A stretch of DNA of 37,611 bases from Streptomyces phaeoluteigriseus. Its GTDB lineage: Bacteria > Actinomycetota > Actinomycetes > Streptomycetales > Streptomycetaceae. Of the stretch, positions 26,806 through 35,865 are shown one piece after another. The stretch is from the NCBI RefSeq assembly GCF_001896135.2, contig NZ_MPOH02000011.1:491960-529570 (forward strand), written 5' to 3'. Within the stretch, counting starts at the first letter, position 1; every line of letters begins with the position of its first letter. The notes under the pieces are model-generated. The model was not told the origin of the DNA, made no database searches, and saw nothing but the letters and a program-made list of their open reading frames with translations. Both the position numbers and the translations under genes were made by a program.

Positions 26806-28152
26806 ATGAACACAGCGGATCTCGGGCTGCCGGTGGATGTTCCCTCGACGGCGCTCTTCACGGACCAGTACGAGCTGACGATGTTGCAGGCCGCGCTGAG
26901 AGCGGGCACCGCCGAGCGGCGCAGCGTCTTCGAGGTCTTCACCCGGCGACTGCCGGAAGGCCGGCGCTACGGCGTGGTGGCCGGCACCGGACGCGTCCTG
27001 GACGCGGTCGAGAACTTCCGATTCGACGCGGGCGTCCTCGGCTTCCTGCGGGAGCGGGAGATCGTCGACGAGGCGACCCTGGAATGGCTCGCCTCCTACC
27101 GCTTCTCGGGTGACGTCTGGGGCTACCCGGAGGGCGAGGTGTACTTCCCCGGCTCGCCGATCATGCGGGTGGAGGGCTCCTTCGCCGAGTGCGTGCTGCT
27201 GGAGACCGTGATCCTGTCCATCCTCAACCACGACTCGGCGATCGCGGCCGCCGCCTCCCGCATGTCCTCGGCGGCCGGGCAGCGCCCGCTCATCGAGATG
27301 GGCGCCCGCCGCACCCACGAACTGGCCGCGGTGGCCGCGTCCCGCGCCGCGTACGTCGGCGGCTTCGCCACCACCTCCGACCTGGCGGCCGGCTTCCGCT
27401 ACGGCATCCCCACGGTGGGCACCAGCGCGCACGCCTTCACCCTCCTGCACGACAGCGAGCGCGACGCCTTCCGCGCCCAGGTGGAGTCGCTGGGCCGTGG
27501 CACCACCCTCCTCGTGGACACCTACGACGTCACCGAGGCCGTCCGTACCGCCGTGGAGGTCGCCGGGCCCGAGCTGGGCGCGGTCCGCATCGACTCCGGC
27601 GACCTGCTGCTCGTCGCGCACCGGGTGCGCCAGCAGTTGGACGAACTGGGCGCGAGGGACACCCGGATCATCGTGACCTCGGACCTCGACGAGTACGCGA
27701 TCGCCTCACTGGCCGCCGCGCCCGTGGACGCGTACGGCGTCGGCACCCAGCTGGTGACCGGCTCCGGGCATCCGACGGCCTCCATGGTCTACAAGCTGGT
27801 CGCCCGCGCCGGGTCCGACGACCCGAAGGCGCCGCTGGTGCCGGTGGCGAAGAAGTCGTCCGGCGGCAAGACGTCGGTCGGCGGCCGCAAGTGGGCCGCG
27901 CGCCGGCCGGACGCGGACGGGATCGCCGAGGCGGAGGTCGTCGGCACCGGCCAGGTCCCGGCCGACCTGGCCGACCACCAGCTGCTGGTCGAGCTGATCA
28001 AGAGCGGGGAGGTCGTCGCCCGCGAACCGCTGGACGTGGTCCGCGACCGGCACAGGGCCGCCCGCGCCGGGCTGCCGCTGTCCGCCACGCAGCTCTCCCG
28101 AGGGGAACCCGTGCTTCCGACGGAGTACGTCCAGGGCCGCTCGGGTAGCTAG
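26806..28152 (+). CDS. pncB: Nicotinate phosphoribosyltransferase
   Basis: The 448-residue protein is the first committed enzyme of NAD salvage: nicotinate + PRPP + ATP to nicotinate mononucleotide. Typical segments are [20 protein letters not shown], the [20 protein letters not shown] region, [29 protein letters not shown] and [20 protein letters not shown]. Length and end are complete. It is followed 97 nt later by pncA, so the two steps from nicotinamide to NaMN are encoded together. Confidence 0.96.
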   Translation: MNTADLGLPVDVPSTALFTDQYELTMLQAALRAGTAERRSVFEVFTRRLPEGRRYGVVAGTGRVLDAVENFRFDAGVLGFLREREIVDEATLEWLASYRFSGDVWGYPEGEVYFPGSPIMRVEGSFAECVLLETVILSILNHDSAIAAAASRMSSAAGQRPLIEMGARRTHELAAVAASRAAYVGGFATTSDLAAGFRYGIPTVGTSAHAFTLLHDSERDAFRAQVESLGRGTTLLVDTYDVTEAVRTAVEVAGPELGAVRIDSGDLLLVAHRVRQQLDELGARDTRIIVTSDLDEYAIASLAAAPVDAYGVGTQLVTGSGHPTASMVYKLVARAGSDDPKAPLVPVAKKSSGGKTSVGGRKWAARRPDADGIAEAEVVGTGQVPADLADHQLLVELIKSGEVVAREPLDVVRDRHRAARAGLPLSATQLSRGEPVLPTEYVQGRSGS

Positions 28153-28249
28153 AGCGCAATGTCGGGGGTGGGGCGGCGACGCCCCCTCCCTTACCACCGC
28201 CGAAGTCTCCAGGCTCGATTACTTCACCCACAGTCGAAGGACACCCACC

Positions 28250-28837
28250 ATGCGCCGCGCCTTGATCGTCGTAGACGTGCAGAACGACTTCTGCGAGGGG
28301 GGCAGCCTCGCGGTGTCCGGGGGCGCCGATGTGGCCGCCGCGATCACCGAGCTGATCGGGCAGGCCCCCGCCGGATACCGTCATGTGGTGGCCACCCGTG
28401 ACCGCCACATCGCCCCCGGCGGCCACTTCGCCGACAACCCCGACTACGCGCACTCCTGGCCCGCGCACTGCGTGGCCGGCACCGAGGGCGTCGGCTTCCA
28501 CCCGAACTTCGCCCCGGCGGTGGCATCCGGCGCCGTCGACGCCGTCTTCGACAAGGGCGCCTACGCCGCCGCGTACAGCGGCTTCGAGGGCGCCGACGAG
28601 AACGGCGTCAAGCTGGGCGACTGGCTGCGCGCCCGCGGGATCGACGAGGTGGACGTGGTGGGCATCGCCACCGACCACTGCGTGCGGGCCACGGCGCTGG
28701 ACTCGGCCCGCGAGGGCTTCCGCACCCAGGTCCTGCTCGACCTGACCGCCGGGGTCGCCCCGGAGACCACCGAGCGGGCGCTCGAGGAGCTGCGCGGGGC
28801 GGGCGTGGAACTGTCGGGGAAGCCGGTCGTGCAGTAA
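28250..28837 (+). CDS. pncA: Nicotinamidase
   Basis: The 195-residue isochorismatase-like amidase converts nicotinamide to nicotinate. The catalytic triad is visible as Asp9 (IVVDVQNDF), Lys102 (DKGAYAAAY) and Cys144 (GIATDHCVRATALD). Metal-site residues lie in the DRHIAPGGHF region. ATG 28250 follows AAGGA with suitable spacing. Together with pncB it forms the salvage pair. Confidence 0.96.
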   Translation: MRRALIVVDVQNDFCEGGSLAVSGGADVAAAITELIGQAPAGYRHVVATRDRHIAPGGHFADNPDYAHSWPAHCVAGTEGVGFHPNFAPAVASGAVDAVFDKGAYAAAYSGFEGADENGVKLGDWLRARGIDEVDVVGIATDHCVRATALDSAREGFRTQVLLDLTAGVAPETTERALEELRGAGVELSGKPVVQ

Positions 28838-28874
28838 CCCATTCGGGCGTTCTTGGCTGCGGGCCGGTTGCCGG

Positions 28875-29219
28875 CTACGTCCCCGAGGCCGCCGGGCGGC
28901 GGAGCAGCGCGCGGATCGGGCGCCACAGTTCCGGGACGCCGACGAGCGTGGTGACAGCGTTGTCGGGGGCCGTTCGCCATATGAGGCCGTCGGGATGGTG
29001 CAGGACCGCGGTGATCTCGTCCGGGCTGGGCGGGGCGGCGTTGCCCCGCAGGTAGACGGCGCGCAGGCCCAGATTGCGGAGCCTGGTCAGGGCTCGGGCG
29101 CGGTTCTGGGCGACGACCAGGACGCGTACGGCTGCGGCACCGTCGGCGGCGGGGCTGGGCAGGTTCAGCGCCACCACCACCGAGCCGTTCGGCAACGTGC
29201 AGAAACCTCCTGCGGCCAT
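28875..29219 (-). CDS. Conserved small protein of unknown function
   Basis: The 114-residue frame begins MAAGGFCTLPNGSVVVALNL, with a middle section ALTRLRNLGLRAVYLRGNAA and TAVLHHPDGLIWRTAPDNAV and an end REP-like basic tail (WRPIRALLRRPAASGT). It is predicted to be a soluble alpha/beta protein. I do not recognise a family. Codon usage fits a real gene, and its position between pncA and the M6 protease resembles the S. coelicolor order. No good ribosome site was seen. Confidence 0.7.
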   Translation of the reverse strand: MAAGGFCTLPNGSVVVALNLPSPAADGAAAVRVLVVAQNRARALTRLRNLGLRAVYLRGNAAPPSPDEITAVLHHPDGLIWRTAPDNAVTTLVGVPELWRPIRALLRRPAASGT

Positions 29220-29304
29220 GCGGTCACACCCCCGTGCGTGTCGGCGTCGACGTGGTCGTCCCTGGGTCTGTCAATAAGAAGGACACAGGAGGCACCTAAA
29301 CACG

Positions 29305-29338
29305 ATCGGCGGCACCACGCCAGAGGGTTGCCGCCGAT
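29305..29338 (-). terminator. Terminator hairpin of the M6 protease gene
   Basis: ATCGGCGGCA pairs with TGCCGCCGAT over 10 bp around a 14-nt loop, 26 nt after the stop. Confidence 0.7.
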
Positions 29339-29364
29339 ACGCACCTGACCTGCGGAAACGTTGG

Positions 29365-31710
29365 CTACTTAGCCGACGGTCCCACCTTCACGGTGACCGT
29401 CGAGCCGCTCAGGGGCTCATTGACGATCTTGATCGAGGTGTTGGTGTCAGTGATCTTGACGCCGGCCAGCGGGTTCGACGCGTCGTAGTAGGACGACAGG
29501 CTGTCGTCGAAGACCGGGACGCCCGGACGGGCCTTGATCTTCGTGGCGACGTCGGCCTTGTGCAGCGTGATCGCGTCGGTCGGGTACCAGCTGAAGGTGG
29601 AGTCGAAGGACTGGATGCGGTTGCGCATCAGGCTGCCGTCGGACCACTTCAGCGGGGCCGGGTGCGCGTCGACCGGCAGGATCAGGCCCTCACCCGGGTG
29701 CTGGCTGGTGTTGTCGTCGGCCTGGGAGGTGTCCCACTTCCAGATCAACAGGCCGTTCTGGTACGGGTAGTGCTCCACCCAGTCCGGACGGGTCGTCGAG
29801 AAGCCGTAGTTGTACGGGCCGACCTTGAGGACCTTGTCGTACGAGACGTACTGACGGTTCTCGGCGATGTAGTACTGGGCGTAGTCGTCCGTGATGGCCG
29901 CACCGATGCGGGTGAATCCGCTGGCCGTCCACGCGGCGTCCGCGCTCTCCGCGTTGTCGGAGAACAGGGCCGCGCCGTCCGCGGTCACGGTGATCTGGTC
30001 GGCCGCGAAGCCCTTCTGGGCCACGCCGCCGTCGGTGGCGTAGCGGAAGCGGACGTCGACCTTCTGGCCCGCGTAGGCGTCGAGCGAGTACGTCAGCTTC
30101 TGGTAGGCCTCGACCGTGCCGGTGAGGGCCGGCTTGCCGCTGCCGTCGCGCGGGATCGCGGAGCCGTCGGCCAGCCTGCCGTCGATCGGCGTCCAGTTGG
30201 AGCCGTCCGTGGACACCTCGGTGTAGAGGTAGTCGTAGTCGGCCTCGATGTCCCACCAGCCGTCCAGCGACAGCGCCGCCGTCGACCTGCCGGTCAGGTC
30301 GACCGAGCGGGTCAGGGTGTTGCGCAGGTCGTCGCCGCTGCCGCTCCACCACTGCGTGGCGCCCTGGGCCGGCGCGACGACGTCGGTGGTGACCGTCTTG
30401 TCCGGCAGCGTGACGATGAGGGCCTGCGGGTTGGCGGTGTTGTACTCGGCCAGACCCAGCTTGTGCTTGGACTTCACGCCCGCCTTGGCGACCTCGTAGT
30501 CCAGCCAGCCGAGCTGGAGCTTGTCCCAGGCGTTCATGTCGCCGGGCAGGTCACCGATGGAGTCCTTGCCGGTGCCGAGCCAGGAACCGGAGGACATCAG
30601 CGTCCAGAAGCCGGTGGAGTTCTCGCCGCCCGCCGTGTCGTACTCGTCGGGCAGGCCGAGGTCGTGGCCGTACTCGTGGGCGAAGACGCCCAGGCCGCCG
30701 TTCTCCGGCTGGATGGTGTAGTCGCCGACCCAGATGCCGGTGTCGCCGATCTGGGCGCCGCCGAGCTTGTTGGTGTCCGGGCCGGTGGAACCGGCGTCGG
30801 TGCCGAAGGCGTACCAGCGGTGCGCCCAGATGGCGTCCGCGCCCTGCGCGCCGCCGCCCGCGGACTCGTCCTCGCCGGCGTGCACGATCTGGAAGTGGTC
30901 GATGTAGCCGTCGGACTCGTTGAAGTCGCCGTCGGCGTCGAAGTCGTAGCGGTCCCACTGGTCGAACTCGGCCAGCTCCGCCTTGATCTCGGCGGCGGTG
31001 TCACCGGCGGCCTCGCGCTCGGCGACCCAGGCGTTGACGCCGTCCTGCACGGCGTACCAGGCGCCGGTGGCGGCGTCGTTGGAGCCGTAACGGGCTTCGT
31101 TGTAGGGGACCTTGACCCAGTCGGTCACTTCGCCGTCGACCGAGTAGCGGCCCGAGGACTGCTTCTCGTAGTACTTCTTCAGCGACTCGGTGCCCGTGCC
31201 GGTGCCGAAGTACAGGTCCTGGAAGTGCGCCTGGTTGTAGTCCGCCTGCCAGGCCGTGCTGTTGTCCTTGGTGCGGTCCGGCGCGGCTATCTGGTTGTGC
31301 AGCGGGCCGGGGGTGCCGCCGTAGCGGCTGTCGATCTGGTCGCCGAACTCGACGAGGATCGTGAAGATCTTGTCGGTCTTCTCGCGGCCGAGTTCGACGT
31401 ACTTGCTCTCACCCCCACGGCTGTCGAGCCGGACGACCTTGGAGCCGTCGCGGTTCCTGACCGTGGCCTCGCCGGACAGGACCTGCTCGAGGGCTTCCTC
31501 GCGCTGCGCCTCCTGCGTCTTGCTGAGCGGCCCGTCGAAGTCGTGTTCGCGGGCCTTGGCCGGCTGCGGGTCGTGCCGGTCCACCGCCGTGGTCTCGGAC
31601 GGCGCACTGTCGGCCGCCTGTGCCACGGCGAACGCCGAGAACGTCGCCGAGGCCGCCGCGAGGGCGACGACCGTGGCGGACGCCCTGAACGTCCAGGATC
31701 TGCTGGTCAC
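29365..31710 (-). CDS. Secreted M6 metalloprotease (immune inhibitor A family)
   Basis: This 781-residue zinc peptidase starts at GTG 31710 with GGGGAGG about 8 nt upstream (TSRSWTFRASATVVALAAAS), a Sec signal ending near AVAQA-AD. A propeptide precedes the M6 catalytic domain, which carries HEYGHDLGLPDEYD (HExxH with Gly and downstream Asp/Glu) around residue 345. A C-terminal half with MAM-like/beta-sandwich segments (LSLDGWWDIEADYDYLYTEV) and a last domain typical of immune inhibitor A follow. In Bacillus the family degrades host antibacterial proteins; in Streptomyces it is an extracellular protease of likely nutritional or developmental use. Confidence 0.95.
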   Translation of the reverse strand: MTSRSWTFRASATVVALAAASATFSAFAVAQAADSAPSETTAVDRHDPQPAKAREHDFDGPLSKTQEAQREEALEQVLSGEATVRNRDGSKVVRLDSRGGESKYVELGREKTDKIFTILVEFGDQIDSRYGGTPGPLHNQIAAPDRTKDNSTAWQADYNQAHFQDLYFGTGTGTESLKKYYEKQSSGRYSVDGEVTDWVKVPYNEARYGSNDAATGAWYAVQDGVNAWVAEREAAGDTAAEIKAELAEFDQWDRYDFDADGDFNESDGYIDHFQIVHAGEDESAGGGAQGADAIWAHRWYAFGTDAGSTGPDTNKLGGAQIGDTGIWVGDYTIQPENGGLGVFAHEYGHDLGLPDEYDTAGGENSTGFWTLMSSGSWLGTGKDSIGDLPGDMNAWDKLQLGWLDYEVAKAGVKSKHKLGLAEYNTANPQALIVTLPDKTVTTDVVAPAQGATQWWSGSGDDLRNTLTRSVDLTGRSTAALSLDGWWDIEADYDYLYTEVSTDGSNWTPIDGRLADGSAIPRDGSGKPALTGTVEAYQKLTYSLDAYAGQKVDVRFRYATDGGVAQKGFAADQITVTADGAALFSDNAESADAAWTASGFTRIGAAITDDYAQYYIAENRQYVSYDKVLKVGPYNYGFSTTRPDWVEHYPYQNGLLIWKWDTSQADDNTSQHPGEGLILPVDAHPAPLKWSDGSLMRNRIQSFDSTFSWYPTDAITLHKADVATKIKARPGVPVFDDSLSSYYDASNPLAGVKITDTNTSIKIVNEPLSGSTVTVKVGPSAK

Positions 31711-31790
31711 TTGATTGCCTCCCCTAACGCGTGCCGGACGCGCGGAAGGGGGATCCATGTCAAGGGATGTCCGCGCGAGGTTATACGCGT

Positions 31791-31816
31791 GTAGTCAAGT
31801 GCCGTCATTTGACTAC
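31791..31816. promoter_or_regulatory. Inverted repeat upstream of the M6 protease
   Basis: GTAGTCAA (31791-31798) and TTGACTAC (31809-31816) form perfect 8-bp arms around a 10-nt centre, about 80 nt before the protease start. The surrounding 350-nt region (31711-32062) is unusually A/T rich for this genome and includes TATAAC at 31785-31780 on the protease strand. An operator or promoter region for the protease is likely. Confidence 0.5.
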
Positions 31817-32062
31817 TGCTTCACCAGAAAAGACAGACCTTGACTTGAACAGATCAACGCATTATTGGGAGCGCCCGTTCGCATTGCGGACACGTGACTG
31901 TTACGTGACGGGCGCGCGGTCCCGTCCACCGAGTGGACGCCATGACTCCGTGCGCCCCCTGTGCACCGGCACCGTGTGTCAGCTCACGCTTACTGCTCGT
32001 TCCAGTCGGGCATGCAGCCGATTAGAGTCGAGACCGCCCCCGCTCCCGAGGACACGATTGCC

Positions 32063-32335
32063 ATGCCTCGTCCGACCGTCGCACAGCTCACGTACGGTTC
32101 CTGCACCGTCATCCTCTCGACGCTCGTCATGCTGCTGCTGTCACAGACGAGTTCGGGCTCACTCGTCGCGGTCATCGCCATCACCGCGCTCGCCCTCGGC
32201 GTACTCGTCGCCATGACGCTCCCGGCGCCCCGGCGCCAGGTCACCGTCACCGTGGCACGCTCCACCGTGCACGAGCCCGTACCCGCCTCGGTCGCCGCGG
32301 CACCCGAGCCGGTCCGGGAGCCGTCGACACCCTGA
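32063..32335 (+). CDS. Small membrane protein of unknown function
   Basis: The 90-residue protein from ATG 32063 begins MPRPTVAQLTYGSCTVILST and has two hydrophobic helices (VILSTLVMLLLSQ and LVAVIAITALALGVLVAMTL). A Pro/Ala/Val-rich hydrophilic tail ends PEPVREPSTP. GAGG at 32048-32051 and a TAGAGT -10 at 32023-32028 support this start over the in-frame ATG at 32012. No family is recognised. It is divergent from the protease. Confidence 0.7.
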   Translation: MPRPTVAQLTYGSCTVILSTLVMLLLSQTSSGSLVAVIAITALALGVLVAMTLPAPRRQVTVTVARSTVHEPVPASVAAAPEPVREPSTP

Positions 32336-32344
32336 ACGCCATGA

Positions 32345-32382
32345 CGAACGGGCCCGCGGCCGTGCCGGAGCGGGCCCGTTCG
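32345..32382. terminator. Bidirectional hairpin terminator
   Basis: The arms CGAACGGGCCCGC and GCGGGCCCGTTCG pair perfectly around a 12-nt loop between convergent genes (32335 stop and 32399 stop). Confidence 0.85.
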
Positions 32383-32398
32383 CCGTACTGGCACAGCG

Positions 32399-33109
32399 TC
32401 AGCCGGTGCTCACCACGACCGTCTTGGCTGCCTTGTCGTGCAGACCCTGCTTGTAGGGCTTGTCGAAGAAGCTCCAGCCGCCGCAGATCGCCGTCCACAC
32501 ACAGGCACAGCAGAACGCGAACGGCACCCACAGCACGAGGGCGCGCACCAGCGAGGTCTGCGTGGAGGGCGTGGAGCCGTTGTCGAGGTTGGCCACCCGC
32601 AGGCCCAGCCACTTCTTGCCCAGCGTCCGACCGGACTTGGCGGTCATGAAGGTGTCGTAGGCGATGTACAGCACGGCGGCCACGACGGACTGTGCGAGGG
32701 ACTTGCCGACCTCGACGCCGTCGCCGTCCACGTCGTACTCGTTCACCCCGAAGCCCCACGTGAGCAGCCACACGACGAGGGTCACCAGGACCATGTCGAT
32801 GATCCGCGCCAGGGTGCGCCTGCCGCTGTCGGCGAGCGGAGGCATCCCGGAGAGCGGGTCGGCGGGATAACCCCCGTAGGGGTCACCGCCGTAGGGCCCG
32901 CCCCCGCCCGCACCTCCGTACGGCGGTGGCTGCCCGCCCGCGCCACCGTACGGCGGCGGCTGCCCGCCCGCACCGCCGTACGGGCTGTCGTACGGCGAAC
33001 CCTGTGGGCCCTGCCCCTGACCGTGCGGCGGCTGCTGAGGGGGCTGCTTCCTGAACGGGTCGTCCTCCGGCGGCTCGCCGCCGGAACCGGGGGGCGGTTC
33101 GGTCGTCAT
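32399..33109 (-). CDS. RDD family membrane protein 1
   Basis: The 236-residue protein begins MTTEPPPGSGGEPPEDDPFR. Residues 20-85 are a Pro/Gly/Gln/Tyr repeat region (GGAGGQPPPYGGAGGQPPPY). The RDD domain follows with its Arg-Asp-Asp pattern (GRRTLARIIDMVLVTLVVWL), three to four membrane helices, and TAKSGRTLGKKWLGLRV. RDD proteins are membrane proteins of poorly known transport role. The repeat tail is cytoplasmic and probably disordered. Another RDD gene lies 455 nt upstream, with a transposase remnant between them. Confidence 0.9.
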   Translation of the reverse strand: MTTEPPPGSGGEPPEDDPFRKQPPQQPPHGQGQGPQGSPYDSPYGGAGGQPPPYGGAGGQPPPYGGAGGGGPYGGDPYGGYPADPLSGMPPLADSGRRTLARIIDMVLVTLVVWLLTWGFGVNEYDVDGDGVEVGKSLAQSVVAAVLYIAYDTFMTAKSGRTLGKKWLGLRVANLDNGSTPSTQTSLVRALVLWVPFAFCCACVWTAICGGWSFFDKPYKQGLHDKAAKTVVVSTG

Positions 33110-33356
33110 GGCCCGAGTCGACCGCGAACCGCCCGTCCCCGCATCCGGCGAGCGGCCGTCCGGGGTACGAGATCCCTGGGACGGTCGGCGGAGGGGCAGC
33201 GGCCGGCCCGACCAGGGCGGGTTCGAAAGTAGCGTCGTCTGCCGCAAGGGAAGGCCGGGCCGCGTCCGGTGCGTGGGATCGCAGGGCGGAGGGTGGTCCC
33301 GGTACCGGGTGTCTCGGGACGGGTTCGACAACGCGGCTGGGGGTGCCCCCTCCGGG

Positions 33357-33524
33357 GAGTCCGGCCTCGCCCTCGGACCGCCGGCGGCGGATCCACCTGC
33401 GGGCTGTGGCTCGTGAGGTGCCCATCTCGGCGGCGACGTGCGCGACGGGGCGGCGGCAGCGGACACGCTCGACGAGCAGCCGCCTGCCGTGCACGGACAG
33501 CCGGGCCTTGGGGTGGCCGTGATC
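33357..33524 (-). pseudogene. IS481-type transposase remnant
   Basis: The minus strand encodes GHPKARLSVHGRRLLVERVR and then CRRPVAHVAAEMGTSRATAR RWIRRRRSEGEAGL. This is the N-terminal helix-turn-helix of IS481-family transposases, which usually continues DRSSRPHR... into an integrase-like catalytic domain. Here it dissolves after about 56 residues into GC-rich sequence without the DDE part, terminal repeats or an intact start. It lies in the gap between the two RDD genes; the remaining bases of this gap (33110-33356 and 33525-33563) hold nothing I can identify. Confidence 0.75.
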
Positions 33525-33563
33525 AAGCCCGGCCGGTGTCGACGACGCTCGTGATCAGTACAC

Positions 33564-35137
33564 CTAGCCCGCCACGAAGGTGTGCGCCGCCTTGTCGTGC
33601 CAGCACTGGCGCCACGGCCTGTCGAACAGGCCCCACAGGATGCCGACGAGGCCGATGGCGAGGAGGCCCGGGACGCTGTAGACGAGCCAACGGCGCAGGG
33701 CGTGGCCGAACGAAGGGGGCTGGTGGCCCTCGATGTCGCGCACCTCCAGACCGAACAGCTTCTTGCCCAGCGTGCGGCCCCACTTGGCGGTCGGCAACGC
33801 CTCGTAGACGACGCCGAAGAGCACCAGGACGGCCAGCACGACACCGAGGTACACCGACGTGGTGCCGTCCAGCAGCCAGACCGTCACCGTCTCGCCGGTG
33901 AGCTTGGCCGCGTCGATCTTGTCGTTGACGTGTTCGACCGCCTTGAGGCCCAGCGGGACCGCCGCCACGCCGGTGACGGCCGCCAGGACGAGCGTGTCGA
34001 CGAGCCGCGCGCCCAGGCGCCTGCCGAGACCCGCGGGGCGCGCCTCCGACTGGCGGCGGGCGGCGGCCTGGAACACGTCGTCCACCGGCGGCTTCCACGG
34101 CACGACGGGCTGATCGTCCCCGGCGCCCGCGAGCTGGTGCACCTGCTGCGCCCAGGAGTGCTGCCCGCCACCGGGGCCGGGAGCCATGGGCGCGCCGCCA
34201 CCGGCCGCCCCGGCCGCGCCGGCCGCCTGAGGCCCACGGCCTGCTCGGGGAGGCCGGGTGCGGGTCGGGGGGAGGCGCTCGGAGCGGACTGGGCGTGGGC
34301 GGTCTGGGCCTGGGCGGCCTGCGCGGGGGCGGCCGCCTGGGGGGACTGCGGCCCGGCAACGGCCTGAGGAACCTGAAGGGCTTGAGGGACTTGAGGGGCT
34401 TGGGGGACTTGCGGGGCGGAGGCGCCCTGCGCGGACATCGCCTGCGGGCCGCCGGGGGTTCCCTGGGCCGGCATGGGCGTCCGAGCCTCCGCGGCACGGT
34501 CGGAGGCGGCCTTGCCCGCGACGAACCCCGCCGGTGACTGCCCCTCGGGCATCGGAGCGGCGGGGCCGAAGGCGCCCACGCCCGGCCCGGCGGAACCGGC
34601 CCCCTCGGCGGAGCCACCCGCGCCGCCCACGCCCACCGGCCCCTGCGGGCCGTAGCCCTGCTGCTCCGGGGTGCGGGGGGACGGCGGACGGAAGGTCATC
34701 GTGCCCTCGTCCGCGGGCGCCGGGCCCGTGGTCGGGCGGCGGGACATGAAGGTGGCGTCGGGCGCGGCTTCCGGCGGGGCCGTGCGCGGGTCCGGGGTCG
34801 GCGGACCGCCCCAGGAGACACGGCGGTCCTGCTCGCCGCCGAACCCGGACTGGCGGGAGCGGTCGGCGCCCCACGCGGAGGCCGGCTCCGGGTCGCCGCC
34901 GTACTGCCGCGGGTCCTCGTCGAAGAAGTGCGGGCCGGTCTCCTCGACGGGGGCCGGGGCGGGGGCCGGGGATGCCCCCGGAGGGGCGAGCGGCGCGCCG
35001 TCGGACGGCGCCGGCCGGCTGGTGCCGGGCACCCAGGAGGCACCGTTCCAGTACCGGACGTATCCAGGGATGGAGGGGTCCGGGTAGTACCCCTCGCGGG
35101 GCCTGTCGTCGCCGGGTGCCGGGGTTGGGGCGCTCAT
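33564..35137 (-). CDS. DUF2510-RDD membrane protein 2 (internal frameshift, probably sequence error)
   Basis: About 525 residues if repaired, from ATG 35137 (MSAPTPAPGDDRPREGYYPD). Residues 14-40 are the DUF2510 motif (GYYPDPSIPGYVRYWNGASW). A long Pro/Ala/Gln linker follows with PQVPQAPQVPQALQVPQA-style repeats. The RDD domain closes the protein (AGLGRRLGARLVDTLVLAAV, TAKWGRTLGKKLFGLEV, DRPWRQCWHDKAAHTF). The linker changes frame near 34235. Adding one base gives GLPEQAVGPQAAGAAGAAGG and a continuous protein. The break lies on AGGCC-CAC-GGCCT (34230-34242). It is divergent from the SsgG-like gene. Confidence 0.88.
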
Positions 35138-35377
35138 GTCCGTCGTCCCGTATCTGCTCGGGGGTGGGATGGGGGCCTCCACATCTATCAGACGAGCGCA
35201 ACCGCCACCGCCAGTCCCGCCGTTCCCACTCCTTTCCGGGCAACGGCGTGCACGCCCTTCACACGTGCGGACGGCCGCGGGGACGGCCCGCGGAAAAAGG
35301 TTCCCGAACCCGCGTAACGCTCGGCGCGCATCCCGCTCTCCCCTGCGTACGGAATCAGTACCGAGAGGAGAACGGAC

Positions 35378-35854
35378 ATGCATCACACCGTGGTGGAACG
35401 GGAGCTGGAGTTCCACATGATCGTGTCGCCGGAGCGCAGCGTCCCGGTCCCGGCGCGGCTGGGCTACCGCAGCGACGACCCCTTCGCCGTCCACGTCAGC
35501 TTCCACATCAACTCGGAGTACCCCGTCCACTGGACGTTCGCCCGCGAACTCCTCGTGGAGGGCGTGTTCCGGCCGTGCGGGCACGGGGACGTACGGGTGT
35601 GGCCGACGAAGGTGGGCGGGCGCGGCGTCGTCCTGATGGCGCTGAGTTCACCCGACGGTGACGCCCTGCTGGAGGCGCCCGCGGCCCAGGTGTCGGCCTG
35701 GCTGGAGCGGACGCTCCGGGTGGTGCCCCCGGGGACCGAGGGTGAGCAGCTCGAACTCGACGAGGCACTGACCGAGCTGCTCGCCCCCCTCCCGGCCGAC
35801 GACCCGTGGCTGAGCGACCCCTGGCCGTCCGACGAGTCGAAGGACGGTGAATGA
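35378..35854 (+). CDS. ssgG: SsgA-like sporulation/cell-division protein (SsgG type)
   Basis: The 158-residue SALP protein starts at ATG 35378 with GAGAGGAG 7 nt upstream. The family core is clear: FHMIVSPERSVPVPARLGYR, SDDPFAVHVSFHINSEYPVH, WTFARELLVEGVF, and the LMALSSPDGDALLEAPAA region. SALPs are unique to morphologically complex actinobacteria and guide septum placement and spore-wall formation. The neighbourhood matches that of S. coelicolor ssgG, which is why that symbol is given; the paralogue assignment is by context and should be treated as probable. Confidence 0.88.
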   Translation: MHHTVVERELEFHMIVSPERSVPVPARLGYRSDDPFAVHVSFHINSEYPVHWTFARELLVEGVFRPCGHGDVRVWPTKVGGRGVVLMALSSPDGDALLEAPAAQVSAWLERTLRVVPPGTEGEQLELDEALTELLAPLPADDPWLSDPWPSDESKDGE

Positions 35855-35865
35855 CCGCGCGCGGC

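Noticed and set aside
29560..31794. 744-codon frame opposite the M6 protease
   Set aside because: Val/Gly/Arg-rich shadow with no domain; the opposite strand holds a complete protease with HExxH and signal peptide.
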